A DNA stretch of 41,228 bases, from contig CAINDO010000148.1 in NCBI GenBank assembly GCA_903847385.1, positions 1 to 41,228 on the forward strand, written 5' to 3'. Position numbers and translations under genes: made by a program. This DNA is from an uncultured Myxococcales bacterium. Its GTDB lineage: Bacteria > Myxococcota_A > Bradymonadia > UBA7976 > UBA1532. Below, piece after piece: positions 17,482 to 25,554 of the stretch; positions within the stretch are counted from its first letter, which is position 1, and the number at the start of each line of letters is the position of its first letter. The notes beneath the pieces were generated by a model, which did no database searches, was not told where the DNA came from, and saw only the letters and a list, made by a program, of their open reading frames with translations.

Positions 17482-18563
17482 CACTCGCTCGCGCGCTCGC
17501 GATCCTCGCCCTCCTCCTCGCCGCCGCCGCCCACGCCACGCCCCTCCACGCGCTGCGCACGGGGGCCGCCTGCGGCGACTGCCACGTCTCGCCCGCGGGG
17601 GGCGGCCTCAGGACCAGCGCCGGCGCGCGTTTCGCGGCCGTCGACCTGCCGACCTTCGTTCTCGTGGATGCCGAGCCGCGCCGCGCACCATCTCGCCCGC
17701 CCTGGGTGTCCCTGGGGGGCGACGCGACCCTGGCCTTCGTCTCGCCCGCCGGACCCGTGGACTTCGTCCCGGACGCCGAGGCGGAGCTCGGCCTGGCCAT
17801 CCGGCCCTACAACCCGCGCGGCCACCGCGAGGGCCGCATCACGCTGGTCGCGACGCCCGCCTTCGAGCAGGACGGAGAGACGCTGCAGGTCCGCGACTAC
17901 TCCGTGCTCTACGACGACCTGATGCTCGACCTCGCCGTGCAGATCGGGCGTTTCGTGCCGGCCTTCGGCGAGCGCTTCCCGGACGAGGCCGCGCGCCCGG
18001 TGACCGGCGCCGAGGTCAGCGTGCGGCCGGGGCCCGTCGATGTACACCTCGCCGCCCATCGGCCGGCGCCGACCTGGGACGACCCCTTCGCCTCGAACGC
18101 GGGCTGGGGCACGCATCTGGACGTGACCTGGCAGCCGCGCGGCGGGCGCCTGGGTGCCAGCGCGGCGCTCTTCGGCGGCGCGCCCGGCCGGCGGTTCGTC
18201 GGCGCTCTGCATGGCGGCTTCGATCTCGGCGCCCCCTTCGGCGTGCCATTGATCTACCTGGGCGAGTACGACCTCGACCGCGGCCCGGGGACCTCCGGCG
18301 ATGGGACGCTCGCCCTGCGCGCGCAGCACCTCGTCGAGTGGCGCGTCCTTCGGCCCGTCGCCCTGTCCGCGGGCTACGCCTGGGCCGATCCGGACACCGA
18401 GCTGCGCTACGACTCGCGCCACGAGGCCCGCGCCGAGGTGCGCTGGGACGCGCTCACCCACGCGGACCTGAGGGTGGTCTACCTGCACGCGTGGCAGTTC
18501 CCCGAAGAGCGTTTCGCGGCCAGCGACGACACGCTGACGCTGCGCCTGCACGGCGGCTTCTGA
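17478..18563 (+). CDS. Outer-membrane beta-barrel protein with N-terminal CxxCH heme motif
   Basis: The 361-residue protein has a signal peptide (residues 1-20, ending AHA), then GAACGDCHVSPAGGGLRTSAG, holding one c-heme motif (Cys32, Cys35, His36). The remaining ~300 residues are alternating hydrophobic/polar strands with frequent aromatic ends (for example VSLGGDATLAF, LDVTWQPRGG, LIYLGEYDL, LSAGYAWAD) and finish in an aromatic, HGGF, as outer-membrane barrels do. Proteins with a C-x-x-C-H-V-x-P-x-G-G-G start followed by a barrel recur in delta-proteobacteria, but their role is not established. It may place a heme at the mouth of a pore. It overlaps the genes on both sides (ATGA and TGATG). 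Confidence 0.72.
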   Translation: MTLARALAILALLLAAAAHATPLHALRTGAACGDCHVSPAGGGLRTSAGARFAAVDLPTFVLVDAEPRRAPSRPPWVSLGGDATLAFVSPAGPVDFVPDAEAELGLAIRPYNPRGHREGRITLVATPAFEQDGETLQVRDYSVLYDDLMLDLAVQIGRFVPAFGERFPDEAARPVTGAEVSVRPGPVDVHLAAHRPAPTWDDPFASNAGWGTHLDVTWQPRGGRLGASAALFGGAPGRRFVGALHGGFDLGAPFGVPLIYLGEYDLDRGPGTSGDGTLALRAQHLVEWRVLRPVALSAGYAWADPDTELRYDSRHEARAEVRWDALTHADLRVVYLHAWQFPEERFAASDDTLTLRLHGGF

Positions 18564-19714
18564 TGCGGCTCTGGCCTCTCGTGGCCGCGCTGGCGGTGGC
18601 GTTTTCGGTCGCCCTCCCCGGCCGCGCGCCGGCGCACCCCCTGGCGCCCACGGAGATGACCGTCACGCTCGGGCCGGACAAGGCGGACATCACGCTCACG
18701 ATGGCCTGGCACCTGCTCGTCGACGAAGGGGCGGACCCGGAGGCCGCGGACGCCTACCTCGACGCGCAGTTGCGCGCCACGGGGCCCGAGCGCGCCGCCT
18801 GGCTCGCCCGGCTGCGTGCGTGGCTCGCGTCGCGCCTTCACCTGGTCTGCGACACCGCCGAGGTGCCGCTGACGATCGCACTCCCCACCCTGGAGACGCC
18901 CCTGCAGGCCGAGCTGCCGACCTCGACGCTGCCCGCGCTGGCCGTCGAGGCCGAGGCCGCGCTGGGGTCCGCGTCCCGGTGCCGGCTCCGCCTGGACGAG
19001 CGCCTGGGGACCGTCGTGCTGCGCGTGCGACCCCGCGGTCCCTCCGCGGAAGACATGCGCCTGCTCGCGCCCGGCGAGGCGTCACCGGACTACGATCTGG
19101 GGCACGGGGCGAGGTCGACGGGAGAGACTCACCGCCCCCAAGTAGCACCGCCGACGCCGCCGCCCTCCCTCGTCGGCTACATCGTCATCGGCTTCGAACA
19201 CATCGTGCCCGACGGCCTGGACCATGTGTTGTTCGTGCTCGCGTTGTTCTTCCTGGGCGCGGGTGCGAAGCCGCTGCTGTGGCAGGTCACGGCCTTCACG
19301 GTCGCGCACTCCGTCACGCTGGCCCTCGGTCTGCTCGGGTGGGCGCAATTGCCCGATGCCGTCGTCGAGCCGGCCATCGCGGCGTCCATCGCCTTCGTGG
19401 CGCTCGAGGATCTGTTCGGCGACCGCACGGCGACGCGGCGTCGTGTGGCCGTTGTGTTCCTCTTCGGCCTGCTGCACGGATTGGGGTTCGCCGGGGCGCT
19501 CCGGGAGACGGGTTTGCCCATGGACCGCTTCGCGTCGACGCTCGTCGGGTTCAACGTGGGCGTGGAGCTGGGTCAGCTCGCGGTGCTCGCCGCGGCGTTC
19601 GCCCTCACCCGGCCCCTTGCCCGATGGGCCCGCTACGAGGCCCTCGTGCGGCGCCCCGCCTGCGCGGCCATCGCCGCCACCGGACTCTACTGGACGCTGA
19701 CCCGGCTGCTCTGA
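18563..19714 (+). CDS. HupE/UreJ-like membrane protein with extracytoplasmic domain
   Basis: The 383-residue protein has a signal peptide (~1-25), an extracytoplasmic domain of ~190 residues with a Cys pair, and a C-terminal region of about six transmembrane helices. The membrane part has GFEHIVPDGLDHVLFVLALF, the acidic/His signature of the HupE/UreJ group (HupE of hydrogenase clusters imports nickel), and a second His region LLHGLGFAGAL. Long forms with a soluble N-terminal domain are widespread and of unknown substrate; no hydrogenase or urease gene is nearby. Co-translation with two c-heme proteins suggests metal handling or redox-linked transport. Its 3' end overlaps the convergent phoR by 28 bp. 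Confidence 0.8.
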   Translation: MRLWPLVAALAVAFSVALPGRAPAHPLAPTEMTVTLGPDKADITLTMAWHLLVDEGADPEAADAYLDAQLRATGPERAAWLARLRAWLASRLHLVCDTAEVPLTIALPTLETPLQAELPTSTLPALAVEAEAALGSASRCRLRLDERLGTVVLRVRPRGPSAEDMRLLAPGEASPDYDLGHGARSTGETHRPQVAPPTPPPSLVGYIVIGFEHIVPDGLDHVLFVLALFFLGAGAKPLLWQVTAFTVAHSVTLALGLLGWAQLPDAVVEPAIAASIAFVALEDLFGDRTATRRRVAVVFLFGLLHGLGFAGALRETGLPMDRFASTLVGFNVGVELGQLAVLAAAFALTRPLARWARYEALVRRPACAAIAATGLYWTLTRLL

Positions 19715-21453
19715 GCCTCGTCGAAAGACCGGGCGACGGGCAGCGGCAGCGTGAAGTAGAACCGCGCCCCGTGCGGCGCGGCGCCCTCGACGCCGACCTC
19801 GCCGCCCATGTGTTCGACCAGATGTTTCACGATGGACAGCCCCAGCCCGGTGCCGCCCATGTCCCGCGAACGCCCCGGGTCGACGCGGTAGAACCGCTCG
19901 AAAACACGCTCGCGGTGGGCAGGCTCGATGCCCGGCCCGTTGTCCTCGATCTGGACCCGCACCCGCCCCCCATCGACCGTGACGAACGACCGCACGCGGC
20001 TGCCCTCGGGCGAGTACTTGATGGCGTTGTCCGTCAGGTTCACGAGCACCTGGTCGATCGCCTTGGGATCGGCGAGCACCCGCGTGCCCATCGGCACGTC
20101 GTTCACCAACAGGATGCTCTTTCGTTCGCCCTTGGAACCGAGCTGATCGATCACGTGCTCCACGGCGTCGTGGAGGTCCAGATCGATGGGTTTCATCTGG
20201 AACTGGCCGGCCTCGATGCGCGACAGGTCGAGGAGATCGCCCACCAGCCGTGCGAGGCGCTCGGCGTTGCGGTGCAGCGCGTCGACGAACCCCCGCGCGG
20301 CGGCCGGGTCCTCGAGCGCGCCGTCGAGCAGCGTCTCGGCGCTGGCCAGGATGACCCCGACCGGCGTGCGCAGCTCGTGCGACACATTGGCCACGAAGTC
20401 CCGCCGTACGGTCTCCAGGCGTCGCAGCGCCGTGAGATCCTGGAGCACCAGCACCATGCCCTCGCTCGCCCGCAGCGTGCCGCCCTGCACCAGCAAGCGC
20501 CGCCGCCGGCGCCCGGGCCAATCGACCTCGACCTTCACGCTGCGCTCGCGCGGGATGCGTTCCAGGACCTCGCGCAGGATCGGCAGCCGCGACACCTCGA
20601 TCAACAGCCGCCCGACGGGGGGATGCTCGAGCTCGAAGAGATACATCGCCGAGCGGTTGACCAACGTGATGCGATGCTCGGCGTCCAGCGCGATGACCGC
20701 GTCCGACAGACCCTCGAGCACGGCCTCGAATCGGTCGCGCTCTGTCCCCAGCGTGGCCACCGTGTGTTCGAACGAGTCGGCGAGCGCGTTCAGCGACGCC
20801 GGCAGACCGCCGAGCTCACCCGCCGGGCCCAGGCGCGGCACGCGGCTGCCGCCCCGAAGCGCGACGATGTTGCGCGCGCTGTCCTCCATGACCTTGAGCG
20901 CCCGCCCGAGCACCCGCGAGGTGTGACCCACCGCGGCGCCGGCGAGGCCGAGGCCGATGACCACCAGCAGCCCCAACAGACCGTAGAGCCGCTGCAGCGC
21001 CTCGTCCGTGTGAATGGCCCGGCCGAAGACCGCCGCCTCGAGGGTTCCGTCCCGCGTCGGCACGCGGATCGCGACCGCGCGCCACAGCGAGCCCTCCGGC
21101 TGCGGCAGCACGCGTGGTTCGGGTGAGTCGTCCGCAGGGCCCGCGGGCCAGGCGACGGGGCCGGAGGCCAGCATGCGCCCGTCCGCGGTGCGCAGCGCGT
21201 AGACCGTATCGGCGTCGTGCGGCTGCGCGGCGACCCAGGCGGCGACGGCGTCGGTCCCCGGCGGGCCCCCGCCACCTCCCAGGCCCTGCGCGCCGTGTCG
21301 AAGCCAGGCGGCCTCGGCCCGCAGGCGCCCGAGCAGGACCTCACCCAGGCTCGACCGCATCAGACCGCCGAGGCGCCCGCCGACCCAGAGGACGGCCACC
21401 AGCGCGCACAAGGCCCCGATGGCCAGGAATCGGCGGCTGATGCCGAACCGCAC
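19687..21453 (-). CDS. phoR: PhoR-type sensor histidine kinase
   Basis: The 588-residue kinase has a transmembrane helix near residues 8-28, a periplasmic sensor segment (~30-155), a second helix (~160-182), a HAMP-like stretch, a PAS domain (~235-320, with GLSDAVIALDAEHRITLVN), and a HisKA domain with His359 in FVANVSHELRTPVGVI. The HATPase has NLTDNAIKYSPEG, EDNGPGIEP and GGTGLGLSIVKHL. The PAS domain before an H-box of this sequence is the PhoR arrangement. It follows the PhoB-like regulator by 6 bp. Phosphate sensing is inferred from the PhoB/PhoR resemblance and the Pho-box-like site upstream; no pst or phoU genes are in the window. Confidence 0.8.
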   Translation of the reverse strand: MRFGISRRFLAIGALCALVAVLWVGGRLGGLMRSSLGEVLLGRLRAEAAWLRHGAQGLGGGGGPPGTDAVAAWVAAQPHDADTVYALRTADGRMLASGPVAWPAGPADDSPEPRVLPQPEGSLWRAVAIRVPTRDGTLEAAVFGRAIHTDEALQRLYGLLGLLVVIGLGLAGAAVGHTSRVLGRALKVMEDSARNIVALRGGSRVPRLGPAGELGGLPASLNALADSFEHTVATLGTERDRFEAVLEGLSDAVIALDAEHRITLVNRSAMYLFELEHPPVGRLLIEVSRLPILREVLERIPRERSVKVEVDWPGRRRRRLLVQGGTLRASEGMVLVLQDLTALRRLETVRRDFVANVSHELRTPVGVILASAETLLDGALEDPAAARGFVDALHRNAERLARLVGDLLDLSRIEAGQFQMKPIDLDLHDAVEHVIDQLGSKGERKSILLVNDVPMGTRVLADPKAIDQVLVNLTDNAIKYSPEGSRVRSFVTVDGGRVRVQIEDNGPGIEPAHRERVFERFYRVDPGRSRDMGGTGLGLSIVKHLVEHMGGEVGVEGAAPHGARFYFTLPLPVARSFDEAQSSRVSVQ

Positions 21454-21459
21454 GCGACC

Positions 21460-22176
21460 TCAGTCCGATTCGTTGGGCGCGTCCGGGGCGCTGCGCCACC
21501 GGTACCCCACGCCGCGCACGGTCTCGACGTACTCGCCGGCGGTGCCCAGCTTCTCGCGCAGGCGCTTCACGTGGGTGTCGACGGTGCGCGTCGTCACGTC
21601 CGCCTGGATGCCCCACACGTCGCTCAGCAGCGTCTCGCGGGTCTGCACGCGGCCGCGGCGGCTCATGAAGGTGGTCATCAGCCGGAACTCGAGCGCGGTG
21701 ACGTGGATCTCCTGGTCGTCCACCCAGACCCGGTGGGCCTCGGTGTCCAGCCGCAGGCGCCCGAAGACCTGCGCCGGCGCGCCGCTCTCCGTGGGCTCCG
21801 TGTGGGCCCGCCGCAGGATGGCGCGGATGCGCAGCACCAGCTCGCGCACGCTGAAGGGCTTGGTCACGTAGTCGTCCGCGCCGACCTCGAAGCCCACGAC
21901 CCGGTCGATCTCCTCGGTCTTGGCCGTCAGGATGATCACGGGCACCTTGCGGGTGCGCTCCTGGCTGCGAATGCGACGACAGATCTCCGTGCCGCTCATG
22001 TCCGGCAGCATCAGATCCAGCAGCACCAGGTCCGGCGCGATGCCCGCCGAGAGGAAGTCGACCGCCGCTTTGCCGTTCGTGGCGGAGCGCACCACATAGC
22101 CCTCACGCTGGAGGTTGTATTCCAGCGTCCGGACCAGGTCCAACTCGTCTTCGACCAGAAGAATCGTAGGGTTCAT
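21460..22176 (-). CDS. phoB: PhoB-like OmpR-family response regulator
   Basis: The 238-residue regulator has a receiver domain (residues ~4-118) with phosphoacceptor Asp54 in LVLLDLMLPDMSG and Lys106 in DDYVTKPFS, and an OmpR-type winged-helix domain (~135-228) with TRTVDTHVKRLREKLG as recognition helix and VRGVGYRW at the wing. Sequence in the receiver (VEDELDLVRTLEYNLQREGY, LTAKTEEIDRVVGFEVGADDY) is closer to PhoB than to other OmpR subgroups. It is probably autoregulated through the direct repeat 25 bp upstream. It is co-transcribed with phoR. Confidence 0.82.
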   Translation of the reverse strand: MNPTILLVEDELDLVRTLEYNLQREGYVVRSATNGKAAVDFLSAGIAPDLVLLDLMLPDMSGTEICRRIRSQERTRKVPVIILTAKTEEIDRVVGFEVGADDYVTKPFSVRELVLRIRAILRRAHTEPTESGAPAQVFGRLRLDTEAHRVWVDDQEIHVTALEFRLMTTFMSRRGRVQTRETLLSDVWGIQADVTTRTVDTHVKRLREKLGTAGEYVETVRGVGYRWRSAPDAPNESD

Positions 22177-22200
22177 GCGGCCGCACTCCAGCAGGGGCCC

Positions 22201-22218
22201 GTGACGTTCCGGTGACGG
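22201..22218 (-). promoter_or_regulatory. Pho-box-like direct repeat upstream of phoB
   Basis: Read on the minus strand this is CCGTCAC-CGGA-ACGTCAC: two 7-bp repeats separated by 4 bp, an 11-bp period. A Pho box (two CTGTCA-type 7-mers with a 4-bp spacer) has exactly this geometry and the same TCA core. It ends 24 bp before the phoB ATG, so the transcript would have a very short leader. The assignment is inference from spacing and core bases. Confidence 0.42.
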
Positions 22219-22234
22219 GGGGGAAACTTTCCCA

Positions 22235-23263
22235 TCAGTCGCCCCCGGGCGGCTCGGCCACGGCCTGCCCGACGAGGAAGGCCCGCTGCGCCTCGAGCAG
22301 CCCTGAGGCGCCCGCGAAGCGCGCAGCGTCGACCCGGGCCGCGGTGTCCCCCTCGACGAGAGACGCCGCGGTCAGAAACGCACCCCGCAGGTCGGCGCCC
22401 CGCAGGTCGGCCCCCGCGAGCCACGCGCCCTCGAGATCGGCGTCGCGCAGGTCGGCGTCGCGCAGGTCCGCCCCCCGCAGGTTGCCCATCGTGAGGTTCG
22501 CCCCCCGCAAGTCCAGGCCGGACAGGTCCGCGCCCCGAAAGTCGCAGTCCTTGAGCTTCAAGCCGCGCAGGTCCGTCGCCGCCGGCCGCCAGCCGCGCAG
22601 GTCCAGGCCCCGAAGCGTGCGCCCGGCGTAGGGCGCGAAGTCGGTGGCGGCACGGAAGCGAGCCAGCGTCTCGGGCGGCACGGAGCCGGACACGTAGCGT
22701 TCGTTCCCCGGCCAGGGGTCGGCGTTCTCGTGGTAGCCGTCGGCGCGCTCCCAGTACCCCGGGGCGGGCGCCGCCAGCAGCTCCACGCGGCGCAGCCACT
22801 TCAGGCTCTTGTAGAAGTAGCGCCCGGGGGTCACCGTCCGGAGCGGGAAGCCGTGGGCGATCTCGAGCGGCCCCGCGTCCGTGCCGTGCACCAGCCAGGT
22901 GTCCCGTCGGGCGACCTCGAGCGGGAGGCCCGTGTCGTGGTCCCGCTCGGACCACGCGGTGAAGCGCACGTAGGTCGCCTCGGGAGACACGCCGACCTCG
23001 TCGAGCAGCGTGGCCAGGGGCAGCCCCAGGAAACACATCGCGCGGTGGGACCACCGGGTGACACAGTGGACGTCCATCTCGAGGCGCTGCGTGCCCCGGG
23101 CGATGAGCTCGCGCACCAAGATCACACGGGGTCGGACGACGAGGCCGGTGAACTCGACGGTCGCGCTCTCCAGGTCCAGCGCGGCGGGCGACGGCGCGCG
23201 CTCGCCGACGACCGGCCACTTGCGGGTCGGCGTCTGGTCCGGCGGCAGCCAGCCCTCGGCCAT
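22235..23263 (-). CDS. Molybdopterin oxidoreductase domain fused to pentapeptide repeats
   Basis: The 342-residue protein has two parts. Residues ~10-195 form an oxidoreductase molybdopterin-binding domain of the sulfite oxidase/MsrP type: the motif MDVHCVTRWS supplies the Mo-ligating Cys67, followed by RFTAWSERDHDTGLPLEVA and GFPLRTVTPGRYFYKSLKW. Residues ~215-305 are pentapeptide repeats of the A(D/N)LRx kind (GADLRDADLRDADLEGAWL), which fold as a right-handed quadrilateral beta-helix. I know of no standard family with this fusion. There is no Tat or Sec signal, unlike MsrP, so a cytosolic location is likely. It lies 3 bp after the methyltransferase gene on the same strand. The substrate is unknown. 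Confidence 0.8.
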   Translation of the reverse strand: MAEGWLPPDQTPTRKWPVVGERAPSPAALDLESATVEFTGLVVRPRVILVRELIARGTQRLEMDVHCVTRWSHRAMCFLGLPLATLLDEVGVSPEATYVRFTAWSERDHDTGLPLEVARRDTWLVHGTDAGPLEIAHGFPLRTVTPGRYFYKSLKWLRRVELLAAPAPGYWERADGYHENADPWPGNERYVSGSVPPETLARFRAATDFAPYAGRTLRGLDLRGWRPAATDLRGLKLKDCDFRGADLSGLDLRGANLTMGNLRGADLRDADLRDADLEGAWLAGADLRGADLRGAFLTAASLVEGDTAARVDAARFAGASGLLEAQRAFLVGQAVAEPPGGD

Positions 23264-23266
23264 GGC

Positions 23267-25093
23267 TCAGGCGCCCGCGCGCAGCCGCGCGAGCACGCGG
23301 AACGTGTTGGCGCCGCCGGGCCGCCGCATCAGGGGCGCCAGCAGGGCGTCCAGCATCAGCATGCCGGCCAGGATGCCCATCCCGAACGTCCAGCCGACCT
23401 TGTGGCCGAGGCGCCGCCCCAGCCCCGCCGGGGGCAGCCACGGCCGCGCGGGTTTGGGCAGGATGCGGTTCAGGAACAGAGAGGTCGCCAGGAACAGATC
23501 GAGCGGGTGGTGTGTCTCGCCGCGGTGCCACAAGACGGCCTCGAACCCGTGCTCGCCGAGCAGGCGCTCCAGGTTCTTCACCGACAACAGATGCAGATGC
23601 TGCGGCTGGAACCAGGGCAGCCAGTATTTGCCCAGGATGCTGCCCCAGGCGCAGTCGGGATCGGGCACCTCGACCAGGAACAGACCGCCGGGCTTGAGCG
23701 CCTTGGCCGCCGCCGCCACCTCGGCCCGGGGGTCCAGCGTGTGTTCCAGGTAGTGACTCATGCTCACGACGTCGTACTGACCGGCGAGCGTGGGCGCGAC
23801 CTCGGGGAACAGACCGCGGTAGGCACGGTCGACCCAGCCGCGCCGCTGGGCTTCGAGGATGCCGGCGCTCAGATCGAGGCCGTCGAAACGGGCCCTGGGC
23901 CAGGTGTCGCGCGAGATGCAACACAGGTGACCGCTGCCGCCGCCCACGTCCAGCCACGTCTCCGGCTCGCCGTGACCGATGACCATGCGGGCGCGGGCCT
24001 CATAGACCTGGGGTCCGGCGCCGAGCAGCGACTCCAGGGCCTCGGCGTCCAGGCCGTCGTAGAAGTCGCGATAGTAGAAGTTCAGGCCGCGCACCGTGAG
24101 CTGCGGGTTCTGGAAGATGTGTCCGCAGTCGGCGCACTTCTCCACGTGGAACCGCCCCGGCTTGAACTGGAACAGATCACCGACCTCGAGGAAGGGTTCG
24201 AGGCGTGACTGCCCGCAGATGGGGCAGTCCGGCCGGCGCGCCTGGAAGAACGGCTCGGTGCCGTCTTTCATCAGCTCGGCGTAGATGGGGCGCAGGGCGT
24301 CCACGGGATCGGCGCCGCCGTTCGGATCCGGCGGGCGCCAGCGGCCGAGGGCCGTGCGCAGCCAGCCGTACACCTCGAAGAGCGGGCGCAGCGCGGCGTA
24401 GGGGAACAGCTGAGCCGACTGCAGGCTCGTGCCCGCCAGGACCAGCACGGGGCGTGTCATCCACGTGCCCAGGAGCGCACCGGCGGCCTCGGGGTGCCAG
24501 TACGCCGCCCCGAAGATGAGGCCCAGCCAGGCCACGCGCGCGGCGAACAGGGCGCCCGTCATGCCGCCCATCGCCGCGCGGGCCAGGGCGAGGCGCTTGT
24601 CCGGGTCATCGGCCGCGCCCCGGAAGGCGGGGGCCACGGCGAAGTCGAAGTCCGTGCAGGCGAAGCGCTTGAGCGCGACCGCGCGCCGCAGAAAGAGCAC
24701 GGGGTCGTCCGTTTGTGGAGGCGTGTCGGTCAGCTCGGCGCGCTCGAGCGTCTCGACCTCCACCAGCATCGCCTGCCCGGCCGTGAAGCCCCGCGCGAGG
24801 CGCATGCGGCGGAACTTGGGCACGTCCAGCAGCGAGAGCAGCCCCAGCGAGAGCTCCGGGGCCAGGTTCGATGGCCACAGGTCCAGCACCTTGAGGCCGT
24901 GTTTGCGCGCATGGGCGCTCGCGGCGCGTCGGGTGGCCTCGTCCAGCACGACGCCGGGGCCCGTCAGGAAACGATGCGTGGGCGAGACCGGCTCGTCGCT
25001 GGGCGACAGCTCGGCGAGCGCCTGTGCGCGACCGCGGAGCCGGAACGAGTCCAGGAGCACGAGCGCCGCGAGGATGTAGAGCAATACGCTCAT
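23267..25093 (-). CDS. Membrane-anchored zinc-ribbon class I methyltransferase
   Basis: The 608-residue protein starts with a membrane helix (residues ~2-16), followed by ~260 residues I cannot assign, including one or two more hydrophobic helices (GALFAARVAWLGLIFGAAYW and the following segment). Then come a four-Cys zinc-ribbon-like region (CPICG at 290-294 and CADCG at 320-324) and a class I SAM methyltransferase domain with motif I LDVGGGSGHL (Asp382) and SHYLEHTLDP. A C-terminal hydrophobic helix follows. The zinc-ribbon plus methyltransferase half resembles methyltransferases of polysaccharide and sugar-modification clusters. The start overlaps the queD stop (ATGA). The acceptor is unknown, and the N-terminal half deserves a structure search. 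Confidence 0.72.
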   Translation of the reverse strand: MSVLLYILAALVLLDSFRLRGRAQALAELSPSDEPVSPTHRFLTGPGVVLDEATRRAASAHARKHGLKVLDLWPSNLAPELSLGLLSLLDVPKFRRMRLARGFTAGQAMLVEVETLERAELTDTPPQTDDPVLFLRRAVALKRFACTDFDFAVAPAFRGAADDPDKRLALARAAMGGMTGALFAARVAWLGLIFGAAYWHPEAAGALLGTWMTRPVLVLAGTSLQSAQLFPYAALRPLFEVYGWLRTALGRWRPPDPNGGADPVDALRPIYAELMKDGTEPFFQARRPDCPICGQSRLEPFLEVGDLFQFKPGRFHVEKCADCGHIFQNPQLTVRGLNFYYRDFYDGLDAEALESLLGAGPQVYEARARMVIGHGEPETWLDVGGGSGHLCCISRDTWPRARFDGLDLSAGILEAQRRGWVDRAYRGLFPEVAPTLAGQYDVVSMSHYLEHTLDPRAEVAAAAKALKPGGLFLVEVPDPDCAWGSILGKYWLPWFQPQHLHLLSVKNLERLLGEHGFEAVLWHRGETHHPLDLFLATSLFLNRILPKPARPWLPPAGLGRRLGHKVGWTFGMGILAGMLMLDALLAPLMRRPGGANTFRVLARLRAGA

Positions 25094-25521
25094 GGGGTCG
25101 CGACCGGGCCCGCCGGCAACGGCTGCGAATAGACAGCCACGGAGGTCTCGGTCTCGAAGAACCGGACGGCCACGACGGGGAAACCGAGCCCGCGCAGGTG
25201 GTCGAAGATGAGCTTCGCCAGGTTCTCGGCGGACGGGTTCACGTCCAGCGCGACGAAGGTCTCGCCCTGCGCCGTGAGCACCGGCACGAGCGGGTCGTCG
25301 CGCCGCAGGAGCAGGCGGTGGTCGAAGGTGTCGTCGATGAACCGCTGCGCCGCGACCTGCAGATCGGAGAAGTCCATCACGAAGCCGCGGGCGTCGAGCG
25401 TCTCGCCGCCGACCACGATCTCGACCTTGCCGTTGTGCCCGTGCACGCGCGCGCACTTGCCGACGTAGTCGAGCAGGCGGTGCCCGTAGCAGAAGTAGAC
25501 GATTTCGGAGACCTGAAACAT
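25090..25521 (-). CDS. queD: 6-carboxytetrahydropterin synthase (QueD/PTPS family)
   Basis: The 143-residue protein is of PTPS-fold length and carries the zinc ligands His14 (CYGHRLL) and His27/His29 (CARVHGHN), with the catalytic Cys23 four residues before HGH. The C-terminal ENLAKLIFDHL matches the conserved S-x-E-N-L-A region, and FFETETS holds the pterin-binding Glu. QueD converts 7,8-dihydroneopterin triphosphate to 6-carboxytetrahydropterin in queuosine/7-deazaguanine synthesis. No queC, queE or queF is nearby, so a different PTPS-type role cannot be excluded. It is coupled by ATGA to the methyltransferase gene. Confidence 0.87.
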   Translation of the reverse strand: MFQVSEIVYFCYGHRLLDYVGKCARVHGHNGKVEIVVGGETLDARGFVMDFSDLQVAAQRFIDDTFDHRLLLRRDDPLVPVLTAQGETFVALDVNPSAENLAKLIFDHLRGLGFPVVAVRFFETETSVAVYSQPLPAGPVATP

Positions 25522-25554
25522 GGCCCCGGTTTATCGACGTCCGCGGGCGCGGCG

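Noticed and set aside
22380..22560. Short DNA repeats resembling a CRISPR or minisatellite
   Set aside because: They are degenerate 15-bp periods encoding pentapeptide repeats of the Moco fusion, with no spacers.
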